Shown one piece after another: positions 1 through 6,699 of a stretch of DNA of 13,655 nt. The DNA comes from Chitinophagaceae bacterium (GTDB lineage: Bacteria > Bacteroidota > Bacteroidia > Chitinophagales > Chitinophagaceae): positions 1 to 13,655 of the forward strand of contig CANIMM010000052.1 in the NCBI GenBank assembly GCA_947468255.1. The letters run 5' to 3'. Under the pieces are notes generated by a model that was not told the origin of the DNA, searched no databases, and was given only the letters and a program-made list of their open reading frames with translations. How positions within the stretch are numbered: the stretch's first letter is position 1; the number at the start of each line of letters is the position of its first letter. Position numbers and translations under genes: made by a program.

Positions 1-857
1 TACAGTGCATATTTTTGGGTCGGTTGTTTTTGACTGGTATTGTACTTGGGCCAGTGCTTTTTTATTTCTGCACTTTCTAGTACAATCGCCTCCAATTCTG
101 TTGCACAAAGCTGATAAGTTATTTTGCAAATCTTCCTTATAAACTGCTGTCTTTTTTTTTCTGCATCTTGGTGAGTAAAATGGCTGCTGACTCTTTTTTT
201 GATATTGATTGCTTTGCCAATATACAGAATGGCACCCTTTTCATCATGAAAATAATAAACCCCCGGTCCCGCAGGAAGTTCCATAATGGCAGCTTTGGTT
301 AAATTCAACGGAAGCCATTGCTCTGCAGAATTTTTCTTTAGCATCTCCGTAATATATTGGTCTGCCCCATTGGCTAGGTAATGTTCAAAAAGCAGTACGG
401 TTGCCTTCGCATCCCCTCCTGCCCGATGCCTGTTTTCGATCGGCAAATTCAATGAACGACAAAGCTTTCCGAGGCTATAGGAAGCTAAGCCGGGAAAGAC
501 CTTCCTACCTAAGCGCACGGTACATAATTTTTTAACCTTTAACTCATATCCTGCAGCCTTCAAGTGATGGTAGAGAAATGAGTAGTCGAAGTTTACATTG
601 TGGGCAACAAAAATCTGACCATTGAGCATTTCAAATAATGGCGCTGCAATCTCTTCAAAAACAGGTGCAGCTGCTACCATGGCATTGTTGATGCCAGTGA
701 GCGCAGTAATATAGGGCGGAATAGCTTGCTGAGGATTGATAAGTGTTTCGAATTGCTGTATTACACGGTTTCCATCATGCACCAAAACGGCAATTTCGGT
801 AATCCCAAATGCCGAGGCATGGCTTCCAGTGGTTTCAATATCTACAATGGCATACAT
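1..857 (-). CDS. DnaQ-like 3'-5' exonuclease fused to GIY-YIG nuclease (3' end cut by window edge)
   Basis: Reading leftwards from ATG at 857 there are 285 codons with no stop before the edge, so the C-terminus is missing. Residues 1-165 form a DEDDh exonuclease of the DNA polymerase III epsilon type: DIET at 6-9 (Exo I), HNVNFDY at 86-92 (Exo II) and HRAGGDA at 144-150 (Exo III, with the DEDDh His144 and Asp149). After a short linker comes a GIY-YIG domain like the UvrC/Cho N-terminus: GVY at 199-201, YIGKA at 212-216, a basic KKRV stretch, and TELEAIVLE ending at Glu261, the likely metal-binding Glu, followed by WPKYN. Both active sites look intact. The order exonuclease then GIY-YIG is known in bacteria and suggests DNA repair or processing; the precise substrate is not established from sequence. 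The gene diverges from the acyl-CoA dehydrogenase gene and has a good Bacteroidota promoter directly before its ATG. Confidence 0.9.
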   Translation of the reverse strand, partial: MYAIVDIETTGSHASAFGITEIAVLVHDGNRVIQQFETLINPQQAIPPYITALTGINNAMVAAAPVFEEIAAPLFEMLNGQIFVAHNVNFDYSFLYHHLKAAGYELKVKKLCTVRLGRKVFPGLASYSLGKLCRSLNLPIENRHRAGGDAKATVLLFEHYLANGADQYITEMLKKNSAEQWLPLNLTKAAIMELPAGPGVYYFHDEKGAILYIGKAINIKKRVSSHFTHQDAEKKRQQFIRKICKITYQLCATELEAIVLESAEIKKHWPKYNTSQKQPTQKYAL

Positions 858-863
858 AATAAT

Positions 864-894
864 CAAATATAGGAATGCTAAATTAATTAGCAAA
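864..894 (-). promoter_or_regulatory. Bacteroidota-type promoter for the exonuclease/GIY-YIG gene
   Basis: On the minus strand TTTG (894-891) is followed after 19 bases by TATATTTG (871-864), matching the Bacteroidota pattern of a -33 TTTG and a -7 TAnnTTTG. This is the best two-part match in the window. Only six bases separate its last G from the ATG at 857, so transcription should begin at or within a few bases of the start codon. The remainder of the 858-1023 divergent intergenic region shows only weak promoter-like sequence on the plus strand (TACTTTTA at 993-1000). Confidence 0.65.
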
Positions 895-1023
895 ATAAAT
901 TTTTATGGACCTTGCCTTTTGAGCAGATCATTTACAGCATTTGTAGTAAAAAAGGCGCCAAAACAAAGTCCCTTTCATTGGCTTCGAAGCTTTACTTTTA
1001 TAGTGTCATCAAAACCCTACCAT

Positions 1024-2178
1024 ATGGACTTTCATCTTTCAGAAGAACACCGAATGATACAAAAGGCAGCCCGAGATTTTGCCCTGACAGAATGTTTGTC
1101 GGGCGTAATTGAAAGAGATGAGCTACAAAAATTTCCCCAGGAACAAATTGAAAAATTAGCAGACTTGGGGCTGATGGGAATGATGGTTAAACCTGAATAT
1201 GGGGGCAGTGGAATGGACACCATAAGTTATGTGTTAGCAATAGAGGAAATCAGCAAGATAGATGCCAGTGTGAGTGTATGCATGAGCGTCAACAATAGCC
1301 TAGTTTGCTTTGGGATTGAAGCATACGGAACAGAATCGCAAAAACAACAATATTTGGTACCATTGGCGCAGGGGAAAAAAGATGGTGCGTTGTATATCGG
1401 TGCATTTTTACTCAGCGAGCCTGAAGCCGGCAGTGACGCCACTTCACAGCATACCAGTGCTGAAGATAAAGGATATTATTATTTATTGAATGGCACCAAA
1501 AACTGGATCACCAATGGCAGCAACGCCAGCATTTATCTGGTAATTGCCCAAACAGATGCAAGCAAAGGCAGTCGTGGAATCAATGTATTGATTGTTGAAA
1601 AAAACTGGGCGGGCGTGTCGGTAGGTGCCAAAGAAAACAAAATGGGCATTCGAGGCAGCGATACCCACTCCATTTCATTTACGGATGTAAAAGTTCCAAA
1701 AGAAAATCGAATCGGTGCCGAAGGTTTTGGATTTGCCTTTGCAATGAAAACCCTTGCTGGTGGCAGAATTGGTATTGCGGCCCAGGCCTTAGGTATAGCC
1801 GGTGGCGCCTATGAAAGATCATTGGCATATAGCAAGCAGCGTAAGACATTCGGAACAGAAATTATGCATCACCAAATCATTCAATTTAAATTGGCAGATA
1901 TGGCTACCAAAATTGAATGCGCCAGATTGCTTTGCCTCAAAGCTGCCTGGGAAAAAGATCAGCAACTAGACTATACCGTTAGTGGAAGCATGGCAAAAGT
2001 ATTCGCATCAGAAACCGCCATGTGGACGACAACCGAAGCTGTCCAAATTCACGGAGGCTATGGATTTGTAAAAGAATACCATGTAGAACGGTTGATGCGC
2101 GACGCAAAAGTTACACAGATATATGAAGGCACCAGTGAAATGCAACGAATTGTAATCAGCAGGAGTATTTTAAAGTAG
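1024..2178 (+). CDS. Acyl-CoA dehydrogenase (short/medium-chain type)
   Basis: An FAD flavoprotein that introduces the alpha-beta double bond into acyl-CoA in fatty-acid or branched-chain amino-acid breakdown, passing electrons to electron-transfer flavoprotein. The 384 residues match the usual family length of about 380. Visible marks are the first signature LLSEPEAGSDA (129-139), the FAD/substrate region WITNGS (161-166), GIRGSDTHS (208-216), the second signature QIHGGYGFVKEYHVERLMRD (341-360), and YEGTSEMQR (367-375), in which Glu368 is the expected catalytic base of the butyryl-CoA dehydrogenase type. The reading frame is open upstream to an ATG at 736, but that would add 96 residues unlike the family and would overlap the divergent exonuclease gene, so ATG 1024 (MDFHLSEEHR) is chosen. 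Chain-length preference cannot be told from sequence. The next gene, yggS, follows after 47 bases. Confidence 0.95.
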   Translation: MDFHLSEEHRMIQKAARDFALTECLSGVIERDELQKFPQEQIEKLADLGLMGMMVKPEYGGSGMDTISYVLAIEEISKIDASVSVCMSVNNSLVCFGIEAYGTESQKQQYLVPLAQGKKDGALYIGAFLLSEPEAGSDATSQHTSAEDKGYYYLLNGTKNWITNGSNASIYLVIAQTDASKGSRGINVLIVEKNWAGVSVGAKENKMGIRGSDTHSISFTDVKVPKENRIGAEGFGFAFAMKTLAGGRIGIAAQALGIAGGAYERSLAYSKQRKTFGTEIMHHQIIQFKLADMATKIECARLLCLKAAWEKDQQLDYTVSGSMAKVFASETAMWTTTEAVQIHGGYGFVKEYHVERLMRDAKVTQIYEGTSEMQRIVISRSILK

Positions 2179-2208
2179 CAATCCCTGCTGGCCAAGGTTA
2201 TTTTTATT

Positions 2209-2216
2209 TACTTTTG
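2209..2216 (+). promoter_or_regulatory. Possible -7 element before yggS
   Basis: TACTTTTG fits the Bacteroidota TAnnTTTG element and lies 9 bases before the yggS ATG at 2226. No TTG is found at the expected -33 spacing, so yggS may have its own promoter or may be read through from the acyl-CoA dehydrogenase gene. Confidence 0.35.
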
Positions 2217-2225
2217 CCCTAACTT

Positions 2226-2921
2226 ATGGCCATCAATACTGAAAAATACAATTCCCTACTTACTCAACTAAAGGGCAAAGCCTCCCTGGTAGCTGTATCC
2301 AAAACAAAGCCCATTGAGGATTTACAAACTTTGTACGATTTAGGCCAACGGGATTTCGGCGAAAACTATGTGCAGGAACTAGTAGACAAAGCAGCCGTTT
2401 TACCAAAAGACATTCGCTGGCATTTTTTGGGTCACTTGCAAAGCAACAAGGTGAAATATATCGTGCCCTTCGTAGGCTTAATCCACGGGGTGGATAGCCT
2501 ATCATTACTAATGGAAATCAACAAACAGGCTGCTAAAAACAACCGAATCATTGACTGCTTACTGCAAATTCATATCGCAAAAGAAGAAACAAAATTTGGT
2601 TTTGATCCAAGCGAATTAATTGAATGGAGTGGATGGAGCAATTGTGAAAATGTGAAAATTGTTGGACTAATGGGTATGGCTTCCTTTAGCGATGACAAGG
2701 ATTTGGTTAGAAAGGAGTTTGCGGGCTTGAAATCTTTATTTGATTCAATCCAGCAATCCTCCATCAAAGAGGCAGCTGTAAATCCTAATAAAATACCCAA
2801 TTTTCAATTCTCCATTCTAAGCATGGGCATGAGCGGTGATTATGAAATTGCACTCGAAGAGGGCAGTAATATGGTTCGAATTGGCAGTTTGCTATTTGGA
2901 GAAAGAAATTACAAGCAGTGA
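2226..2921 (+). CDS. yggS: Pyridoxal phosphate homeostasis protein, YggS/PLPBP family
   Basis: A cytoplasmic single-domain PLP-binding protein with the fold of alanine racemase's barrel. The family has no known enzymatic activity and helps keep vitamin B6 and amino-acid pools in balance. The 231 residues have the expected layout: AVSKTK with the PLP lysine at Lys26, DFGENYVQE (43-51), WHFLGHLQSNK (65-75), LMGMASF, and the C-terminal phosphate-binding parts SMGMSGDYEIAL (199-210) and MVRIGSLLFG (216-225). Length is normal for the family. It starts 47 bases after the acyl-CoA dehydrogenase stop, and its stop overlaps the next start as GTGA (2918-2921), which points to translational coupling with the downstream permease. 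Confidence 0.95.
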   Translation: MAINTEKYNSLLTQLKGKASLVAVSKTKPIEDLQTLYDLGQRDFGENYVQELVDKAAVLPKDIRWHFLGHLQSNKVKYIVPFVGLIHGVDSLSLLMEINKQAAKNNRIIDCLLQIHIAKEETKFGFDPSELIEWSGWSNCENVKIVGLMGMASFSDDKDLVRKEFAGLKSLFDSIQQSSIKEAAVNPNKIPNFQFSILSMGMSGDYEIALEEGSNMVRIGSLLFGERNYKQ

Positions 2922-3688
2922 TACCACAAGAAATTATTTTACTTTGTTTAGCTGCATTTGCCGCTGGCTTCATTGATGCCATTGTGGGAGGTGGTGGCTT
3001 AATACAAACCCCCGCTACATTAATTACCTTACCCAAATATCCTGTAGCTACCTTATTAGGCACCACCAAAATTCCATCGTTTATAGGCACATCCATGGCG
3101 GCATGGCAATACGCCCGCATCGTTCAGCTGCGATGGAAATTACTAGCGATGATGTGCAGTATTGCAATGTTAGCCGCTTTTGCAGGTTCCAAAACGGTGT
3201 CGCTTGTTAGCAATGCCTTTATGAAACCTATCATCTTTGGCGTATTGATTCTAGTGGCGATTTACACCTATTCGAAAAAAAATTTTGGAACTGCTACCGC
3301 TAAAAATCTAACTCAAAAAAATGAATGGCTGATTGCAGGATCCTTTTCATTACTCCTCGGATTTTACGATGGCTTTATTGGTCCGGGTGCCGGAAGTTTT
3401 CTGGTGCTTTTTTTTATTAGTGCACTTGGGTTTGATTTTATTAGAGCGAGTGCGCATGCAAAATTTGTAAACCTAGCCACCAACTTGGGCTCCATTGTTT
3501 TCTTTGGTAACAATGGCCACATCTTATACCAATATGCTATCCCAATGGCAATTTTTAATTTTACAGGATCCATGCTAGGAGCAAGATTGGCCATTTTAAA
3601 AGGCAATTCTTTTATCAGACTATTTTTTTTGATCGTAGTAATTGGAACTATTATACGCTTCGGCTATGATATATTTTTAAAATCCTGA
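2918..3688 (+). CDS. TauE/SafE (TSUP) family membrane permease, probable anion exporter
   Basis: A 256-residue inner-membrane protein with several hydrophobic helices. It carries the paired half-motifs of the TSUP family: GFIDAIVGGGGLIQTPA (17-33) in the first half and GFYDGFIGPGAGSF (148-161) in the second, followed by ASAHAKFVNLATNLGS (177-192). Family members move sulfite, sulfoacetate or other sulfur-containing or organic anions, but the substrate cannot be assigned from sequence. The start is GTG at 2918, overlapping the yggS stop by four bases; no ATG would give a complete first helix. Coupling to yggS is therefore likely. An internal similarity between the two glycine-rich segments reflects the inverted repeat structure of the family. 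The 222 bases after the gene hold no clear terminator. Confidence 0.9.
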   Translation: MIPQEIILLCLAAFAAGFIDAIVGGGGLIQTPATLITLPKYPVATLLGTTKIPSFIGTSMAAWQYARIVQLRWKLLAMMCSIAMLAAFAGSKTVSLVSNAFMKPIIFGVLILVAIYTYSKKNFGTATAKNLTQKNEWLIAGSFSLLLGFYDGFIGPGAGSFLVLFFISALGFDFIRASAHAKFVNLATNLGSIVFFGNNGHILYQYAIPMAIFNFTGSMLGARLAILKGNSFIRLFFLIVVIGTIIRFGYDIFLKS

Positions 3689-3910
3689 AAATTTATTATC
3701 CAGTCATTTACCTGCCTTGTTGATTCAACCGGCTGTTTCGAAAAAATATTTTGTACAATAATCAACTGCTGAAAATAAAGGCAATTGGGTTAACCCTTTT
3801 TAAATAGGGGCAATCTTTTGTTAAAGAATCAACGTCGTCCAAATATTTTGGCTAGTTATTGCAGCGTTTGCTATTAAACAAATAACTTTGGGATGACTTA
3901 TTTAGGAATT
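3689..3910 (+). other. Intergenic region with small palindromes and a promoter
   Basis: No gene is supported here. The region includes an 11-bp near-palindrome GTTGATTCAAC (3719-3729), a 10-bp perfect palindrome GGGTTAACCC (3787-3796), and ATCAAC again at 3761-3766 and within GAATCAAC at 3826-3833. None makes a strong terminator hairpin. They could be regulator sites for the TonB-like gene, but these are short and may be chance in A+T-rich DNA. The promoter at 3859-3890 is listed separately. Confidence 0.3.
3859..3890 (+). promoter_or_regulatory. Bacteroidota-type promoter for the TonB-like gene
   Basis: TTG (3859-3861), a 21-base spacer and TAACTTTG (3883-3890) match the TTG / TAnnTTTG pattern. 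Transcription would begin about 4-7 bases after 3890. This falls at or beyond the ATG at 3893 and before the ATG at 3911, so it supports 3911 as the translation start of the next gene. Confidence 0.6.
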
Positions 3911-4771
3911 ATGTCCGTGACATTTGAAGCAGAAAAAAATAAAAAAGCATTAGCCTACACGATTGTTATCTGTGGAACCCTGCTTCTATTGACTTTTTTA
4001 ATCAGCTGGCCAATACTTCAACCGCCTATTCCCATAGCGCAGGAGTTGCTGGAAATTAACCTTGGTAATAACGAAGAAGGGCTCGGTGAAACACAACCGC
4101 TTATTAAAGGTGAAATGGCTCCCGCTCAGGAATTTTCTCCTCCCGCACAAACTAGCCCAGCACCAAAGCAAGAAAATACCAAAGACATTCAACCGGATGA
4201 TAAAGCTGAGGCAGATGCAGCACCCATCGCAAAACCGGAAAAGAAAAGTCCAAAAAAAAATATTGTACTTCAACCGGTTAAGCTTCCAGTGAAAAAAAAC
4301 AACCCTGCTCCCATTTTAGCCCCTGCTTTACCTAAACCCAGCAAGCCCAAACTTACTTATCAAGGACCAGGAACTGGAACGGGCAATGGCGCATCTGAAG
4401 ACAATGGGTATCGTTATCAGGGTACTAAAGCCGGCGGCAAAGGTGATTCGGGCGATCCATCTGGTAATCCCGATAGCTATGGAAACAATCCGGGAGGAAA
4501 AACGGGTGTTAGCGTAACCAAGGGCGTTCGTCCGTTAAATATGGGTGCCTTGCGATTTGAAGATGATTTCAATGAAAATGCCATCGTTTTTCTGGATATT
4601 AAATACAGTGCCTCGGGGGCTTTTATCAGTAGTGTAATAGCGAAAGGAACGACTACTTCTAAATCAACCATTATCGGGATTGCCAAAAGAAAAGCAGCTG
4701 AACTCAAATTTCCGGTAAGTTCCGACGGCGGACTTTCTACCATTGTATTTAATTTTAAAATACAGAATTAG
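3911..4771 (+). CDS. TonB-like envelope protein with one N-terminal membrane helix
   Basis: A 286-residue protein with a short basic N-terminus, one membrane helix at about 14-35 (IVICGTLLLLTFLISW region), a conserved-looking stretch EINLGNNEEGLGETQPL (48-64), a Pro/Lys/Ala-rich linker (70-148), a Gly-rich segment (152-198) and a C-terminal domain of about 85 residues. That domain resembles the TonB end: NENAIVFLDI..SASGAFISSVIAKG followed by AKRKAAELKF (258-267). By analogy it would span the periplasm and transmit proton-motive force to outer-membrane transporters, or serve another envelope role; this is inferred. No exbB or exbD gene is adjacent in the window. ATG 3911 is preferred over ATG 3893 because a promoter ends at 3890 and the shorter form begins with a typical cytoplasmic tail. 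It precedes folC by 67 bases. Confidence 0.7.
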   Translation: MSVTFEAEKNKKALAYTIVICGTLLLLTFLISWPILQPPIPIAQELLEINLGNNEEGLGETQPLIKGEMAPAQEFSPPAQTSPAPKQENTKDIQPDDKAEADAAPIAKPEKKSPKKNIVLQPVKLPVKKNNPAPILAPALPKPSKPKLTYQGPGTGTGNGASEDNGYRYQGTKAGGKGDSGDPSGNPDSYGNNPGGKTGVSVTKGVRPLNMGALRFEDDFNENAIVFLDIKYSASGAFISSVIAKGTTTSKSTIIGIAKRKAAELKFPVSSDGGLSTIVFNFKIQN

Positions 4772-4825
4772 GCAGTCAAAACATATACCCATTGCAATAA
4801 AGTGCAATTAGATTTAGATAGGTTT

Positions 4826-4833
4826 TATATTTG
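4826..4833 (+). promoter_or_regulatory. Possible -7 element before folC
   Basis: TATATTTG matches TAnnTTTG exactly and ends five bases before the folC ATG at 4839. There is no TTG at the usual -33 spacing. If used, it would yield an essentially leaderless folC mRNA. Confidence 0.45.
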
Positions 4834-4838
4834 CAGTA

Positions 4839-6155
4839 ATGACCTACCTCCAAACATTAGATTATTTATTTTCACAGCTGCCGATGTATAGCCGGGTTGG
4901 AGCTGCAGCATACAAAGAAGACCTGCACAATGCCATTGCAATATGCGGGGCACTAGATAATCCACAAAATAAATTTAAGAGTATTCATATTGCGGGAACT
5001 AACGGAAAAGGTAGCACTAGTCACATGTTGGCTGCCATTTTACAAGAGGCTGGATACAAAACCGGCTTATACACTTCTCCACATTTAAAAGACTTCAGGG
5101 AACGAATTAAAATCAATGGAAAAATGGTGAGTCAATCATTTGTCATAGATTTTGTATCCCGAACCAAATCATTGGCAGAAGAAATACAGCCGTCATTTTT
5201 TGAACTAACCATGGCGATGGCATTTGATTATTTTTCACAACAAAAAGTAGACATTGCCATCATTGAAACGGGTTTAGGGGGTAGGCTAGACAGTACCAAC
5301 ATCATTACCCCCATATTGTCCGTTATTACCAATATCGGCTTCGATCACATGAATATTTTAGGGGATACCCTTGTCAAAATTGCAGAAGAAAAAGCAGGTA
5401 TTATCAAGGCTGGGGTTCCTGTAGTAATAGGTGAATATACCCATGAGACAAAGTTGGTTTTTGATAAAAAAGCTACCCAATGCAATGCACCCATCTATTT
5501 TTCGCAAGATGAGTATTCCATCGCCAACATTCACCCAGGCATGCGACAACTGGATTGTTCTATAAAAAACATTGCGAACGCTGAATCCAATTTCTATTCG
5601 CTCGACCTGAATGGATTATATCAGTTGCAAAATTTACGGACCACCTTAAGTGCTGTAAAAGAATTGCAAAAACAGGGCTTTCTCATTACGGAGTCAATGA
5701 AAAAAAATGCACTCGCCAATGTAAAAAAATTAACCGGATTGCATGGAAGATGGGAGCTGATAGCCGACAAGCCTTTCGTTGTACTTGATGTTGCACACAA
5801 TGAAGATGGAATCCGACAAATACTTTCACAAACAAAAAGTTTTCTGGAAGTTAGCAATAAAGCAAATTTGAAAAATAAATTGCACTTTGTAATAGGCATG
5901 GCTAAAGATAAAGAACTGTCAAAGGTGTTGTCATTGCTACCGAAAGATGCAAATTATTATTTTACTGCGGCACATATTCCAAGGGCGCTTCCGTCAATTG
6001 AACTGCTGATGAAAGCTGCTGAATTTGGTTTGCAGGGATTTCATTTTGAGAATGTAAACGAAGCTATTCAAGCAGCAAAAAATCATGCTGGGCAAAATGA
6101 CCTCATTGTAGTTTGTGGGAGTGTTTTTGTAGTGGGAGAGGTAAAGAATCAATGA
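4839..6155 (+). CDS. folC: Bifunctional folylpolyglutamate synthase / dihydrofolate synthase
   Basis: A cytoplasmic Mur-ligase-family enzyme that uses ATP to join glutamate to dihydropteroate (forming dihydrofolate) and to extend the glutamate tail of folates. The 438 residues are of normal length. Seen in order: LFSQLPMYSRVGAAAY (10-25), P-loop GTNGKGST (53-60), YTSPHL (78-83) with DFRERI, ETGLGGRLDSTN (143-154), NIGFDHMNILG (165-175), EKAGIIK (184-190) with the Lys that is carbamylated in the family, LHGRWE, and DVAHNEDG, which belongs to the C-terminal glutamate-binding domain. The start at 4839 fits the family N-terminus MTYLQTLDYLFSQLPMY. Whether both activities are present cannot be decided by eye, although Bacteroidota usually carry one bifunctional copy. 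The downstream gap of 108 bases (6156-6263) has no evident terminator. Confidence 0.95.
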   Translation: MTYLQTLDYLFSQLPMYSRVGAAAYKEDLHNAIAICGALDNPQNKFKSIHIAGTNGKGSTSHMLAAILQEAGYKTGLYTSPHLKDFRERIKINGKMVSQSFVIDFVSRTKSLAEEIQPSFFELTMAMAFDYFSQQKVDIAIIETGLGGRLDSTNIITPILSVITNIGFDHMNILGDTLVKIAEEKAGIIKAGVPVVIGEYTHETKLVFDKKATQCNAPIYFSQDEYSIANIHPGMRQLDCSIKNIANAESNFYSLDLNGLYQLQNLRTTLSAVKELQKQGFLITESMKKNALANVKKLTGLHGRWELIADKPFVVLDVAHNEDGIRQILSQTKSFLEVSNKANLKNKLHFVIGMAKDKELSKVLSLLPKDANYYFTAAHIPRALPSIELLMKAAEFGLQGFHFENVNEAIQAAKNHAGQNDLIVVCGSVFVVGEVKNQ

Positions 6156-6263
6156 TTCAAACAAGATAGCACAATGGTATCATCAACAACATTTCCTGAT
6201 GCCATTTCTTAACCTAATCGATCTAACCAGTTTATAAATAATTGAACCCGTTAAAAAAAATGC

Positions 6264-6698
6264 ATGGCAAGAATAAAAATTGATCTTCCCGCCAATACTA
6301 TAGCGAGGATAAAGTTGAAGGTCCGAATCGGAGACATCAATTACGGTAACCATGTTGGTAATGATGCCTTCGTGTCATTTATTCACGAAGCGCGGATACA
6401 ATGGCTACAACAAAATGATTTCTCTGAAATGGATATTAATGGAACTGGGCTCATCATGGCAGACCTCGCCATCGAATTTAAAAAAGAAGCGCATTATGGG
6501 GAAGATATTTTAATAGCAATTAGTGCGGGCGAAATATCCAGGGTAAGTTTTGAATTGTACTACCAACTCAGCACAGAAAGAAACCAGGTTGCCGTATTAT
6601 TAGCCAAGGCAAAGACTGGCATGGTATGTTACGACTATCAACATAAAAAAACAGTAAGCGTTCCTGATTGTTTGAAGGGAATTTTACTACCCGTATAG
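6264..6698 (+). CDS. Hot-dog fold acyl-CoA thioesterase (4HBT family)
   Basis: A 144-residue single hot-dog domain protein. GDINYGNHVGNDAFVSFIHEARIQWL (23-48 approx.) corresponds to the 4HBT active-site loop and central helix, where Asp24 sits at the place of the catalytic Asp and Glu42 lies on the helix. The rest alternates beta strands as expected (MADLAIEFKKEAHYGED, then VAVLLAKAKTGMVCYD). Such enzymes hydrolyse acyl-CoA or aromatic-CoA thioesters in the cytoplasm; the substrate is unknown here. A link with the acyl-CoA dehydrogenase upstream is possible but unproven. ATG 6264 is used; an overlapping ATG at 6260 is in a different frame and soon stops. Its TAG ends one base before the aroE stop on the other strand, so the two genes converge with no terminator between them. 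Confidence 0.85.
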   Translation: MARIKIDLPANTIARIKLKVRIGDINYGNHVGNDAFVSFIHEARIQWLQQNDFSEMDINGTGLIMADLAIEFKKEAHYGEDILIAISAGEISRVSFELYYQLSTERNQVAVLLAKAKTGMVCYDYQHKKTVSVPDCLKGILLPV

Positions 6699-6699
6699 T

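Noticed and set aside
978..1000. Promoter TTG / TACTTTTA before the acyl-CoA dehydrogenase gene
   Set aside because: The spacer is only 12 bases and the last base of the -7 element does not match, so it is not listed as a feature.
736..1023. Upstream in-frame extension of the acyl-CoA dehydrogenase to ATG 736
   Set aside because: It would add 96 residues not found in the family and overlap the divergent exonuclease coding region; ATG 1024 gives the normal length and N-terminus.
2785..3120. Minus-strand 111-codon reading frame across the yggS/TSUP junction
   Set aside because: It overlaps two well-supported genes on the other strand and has no recognisable domain; it is a shadow frame. The same applies to the other antisense frames inside folC, the TPR gene and yidC.
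3794..3809. CCCT...AGGG as a terminator after the TSUP gene
   Set aside because: The stem is only four base pairs around eight A/T bases, with no following U-run on the plus strand.
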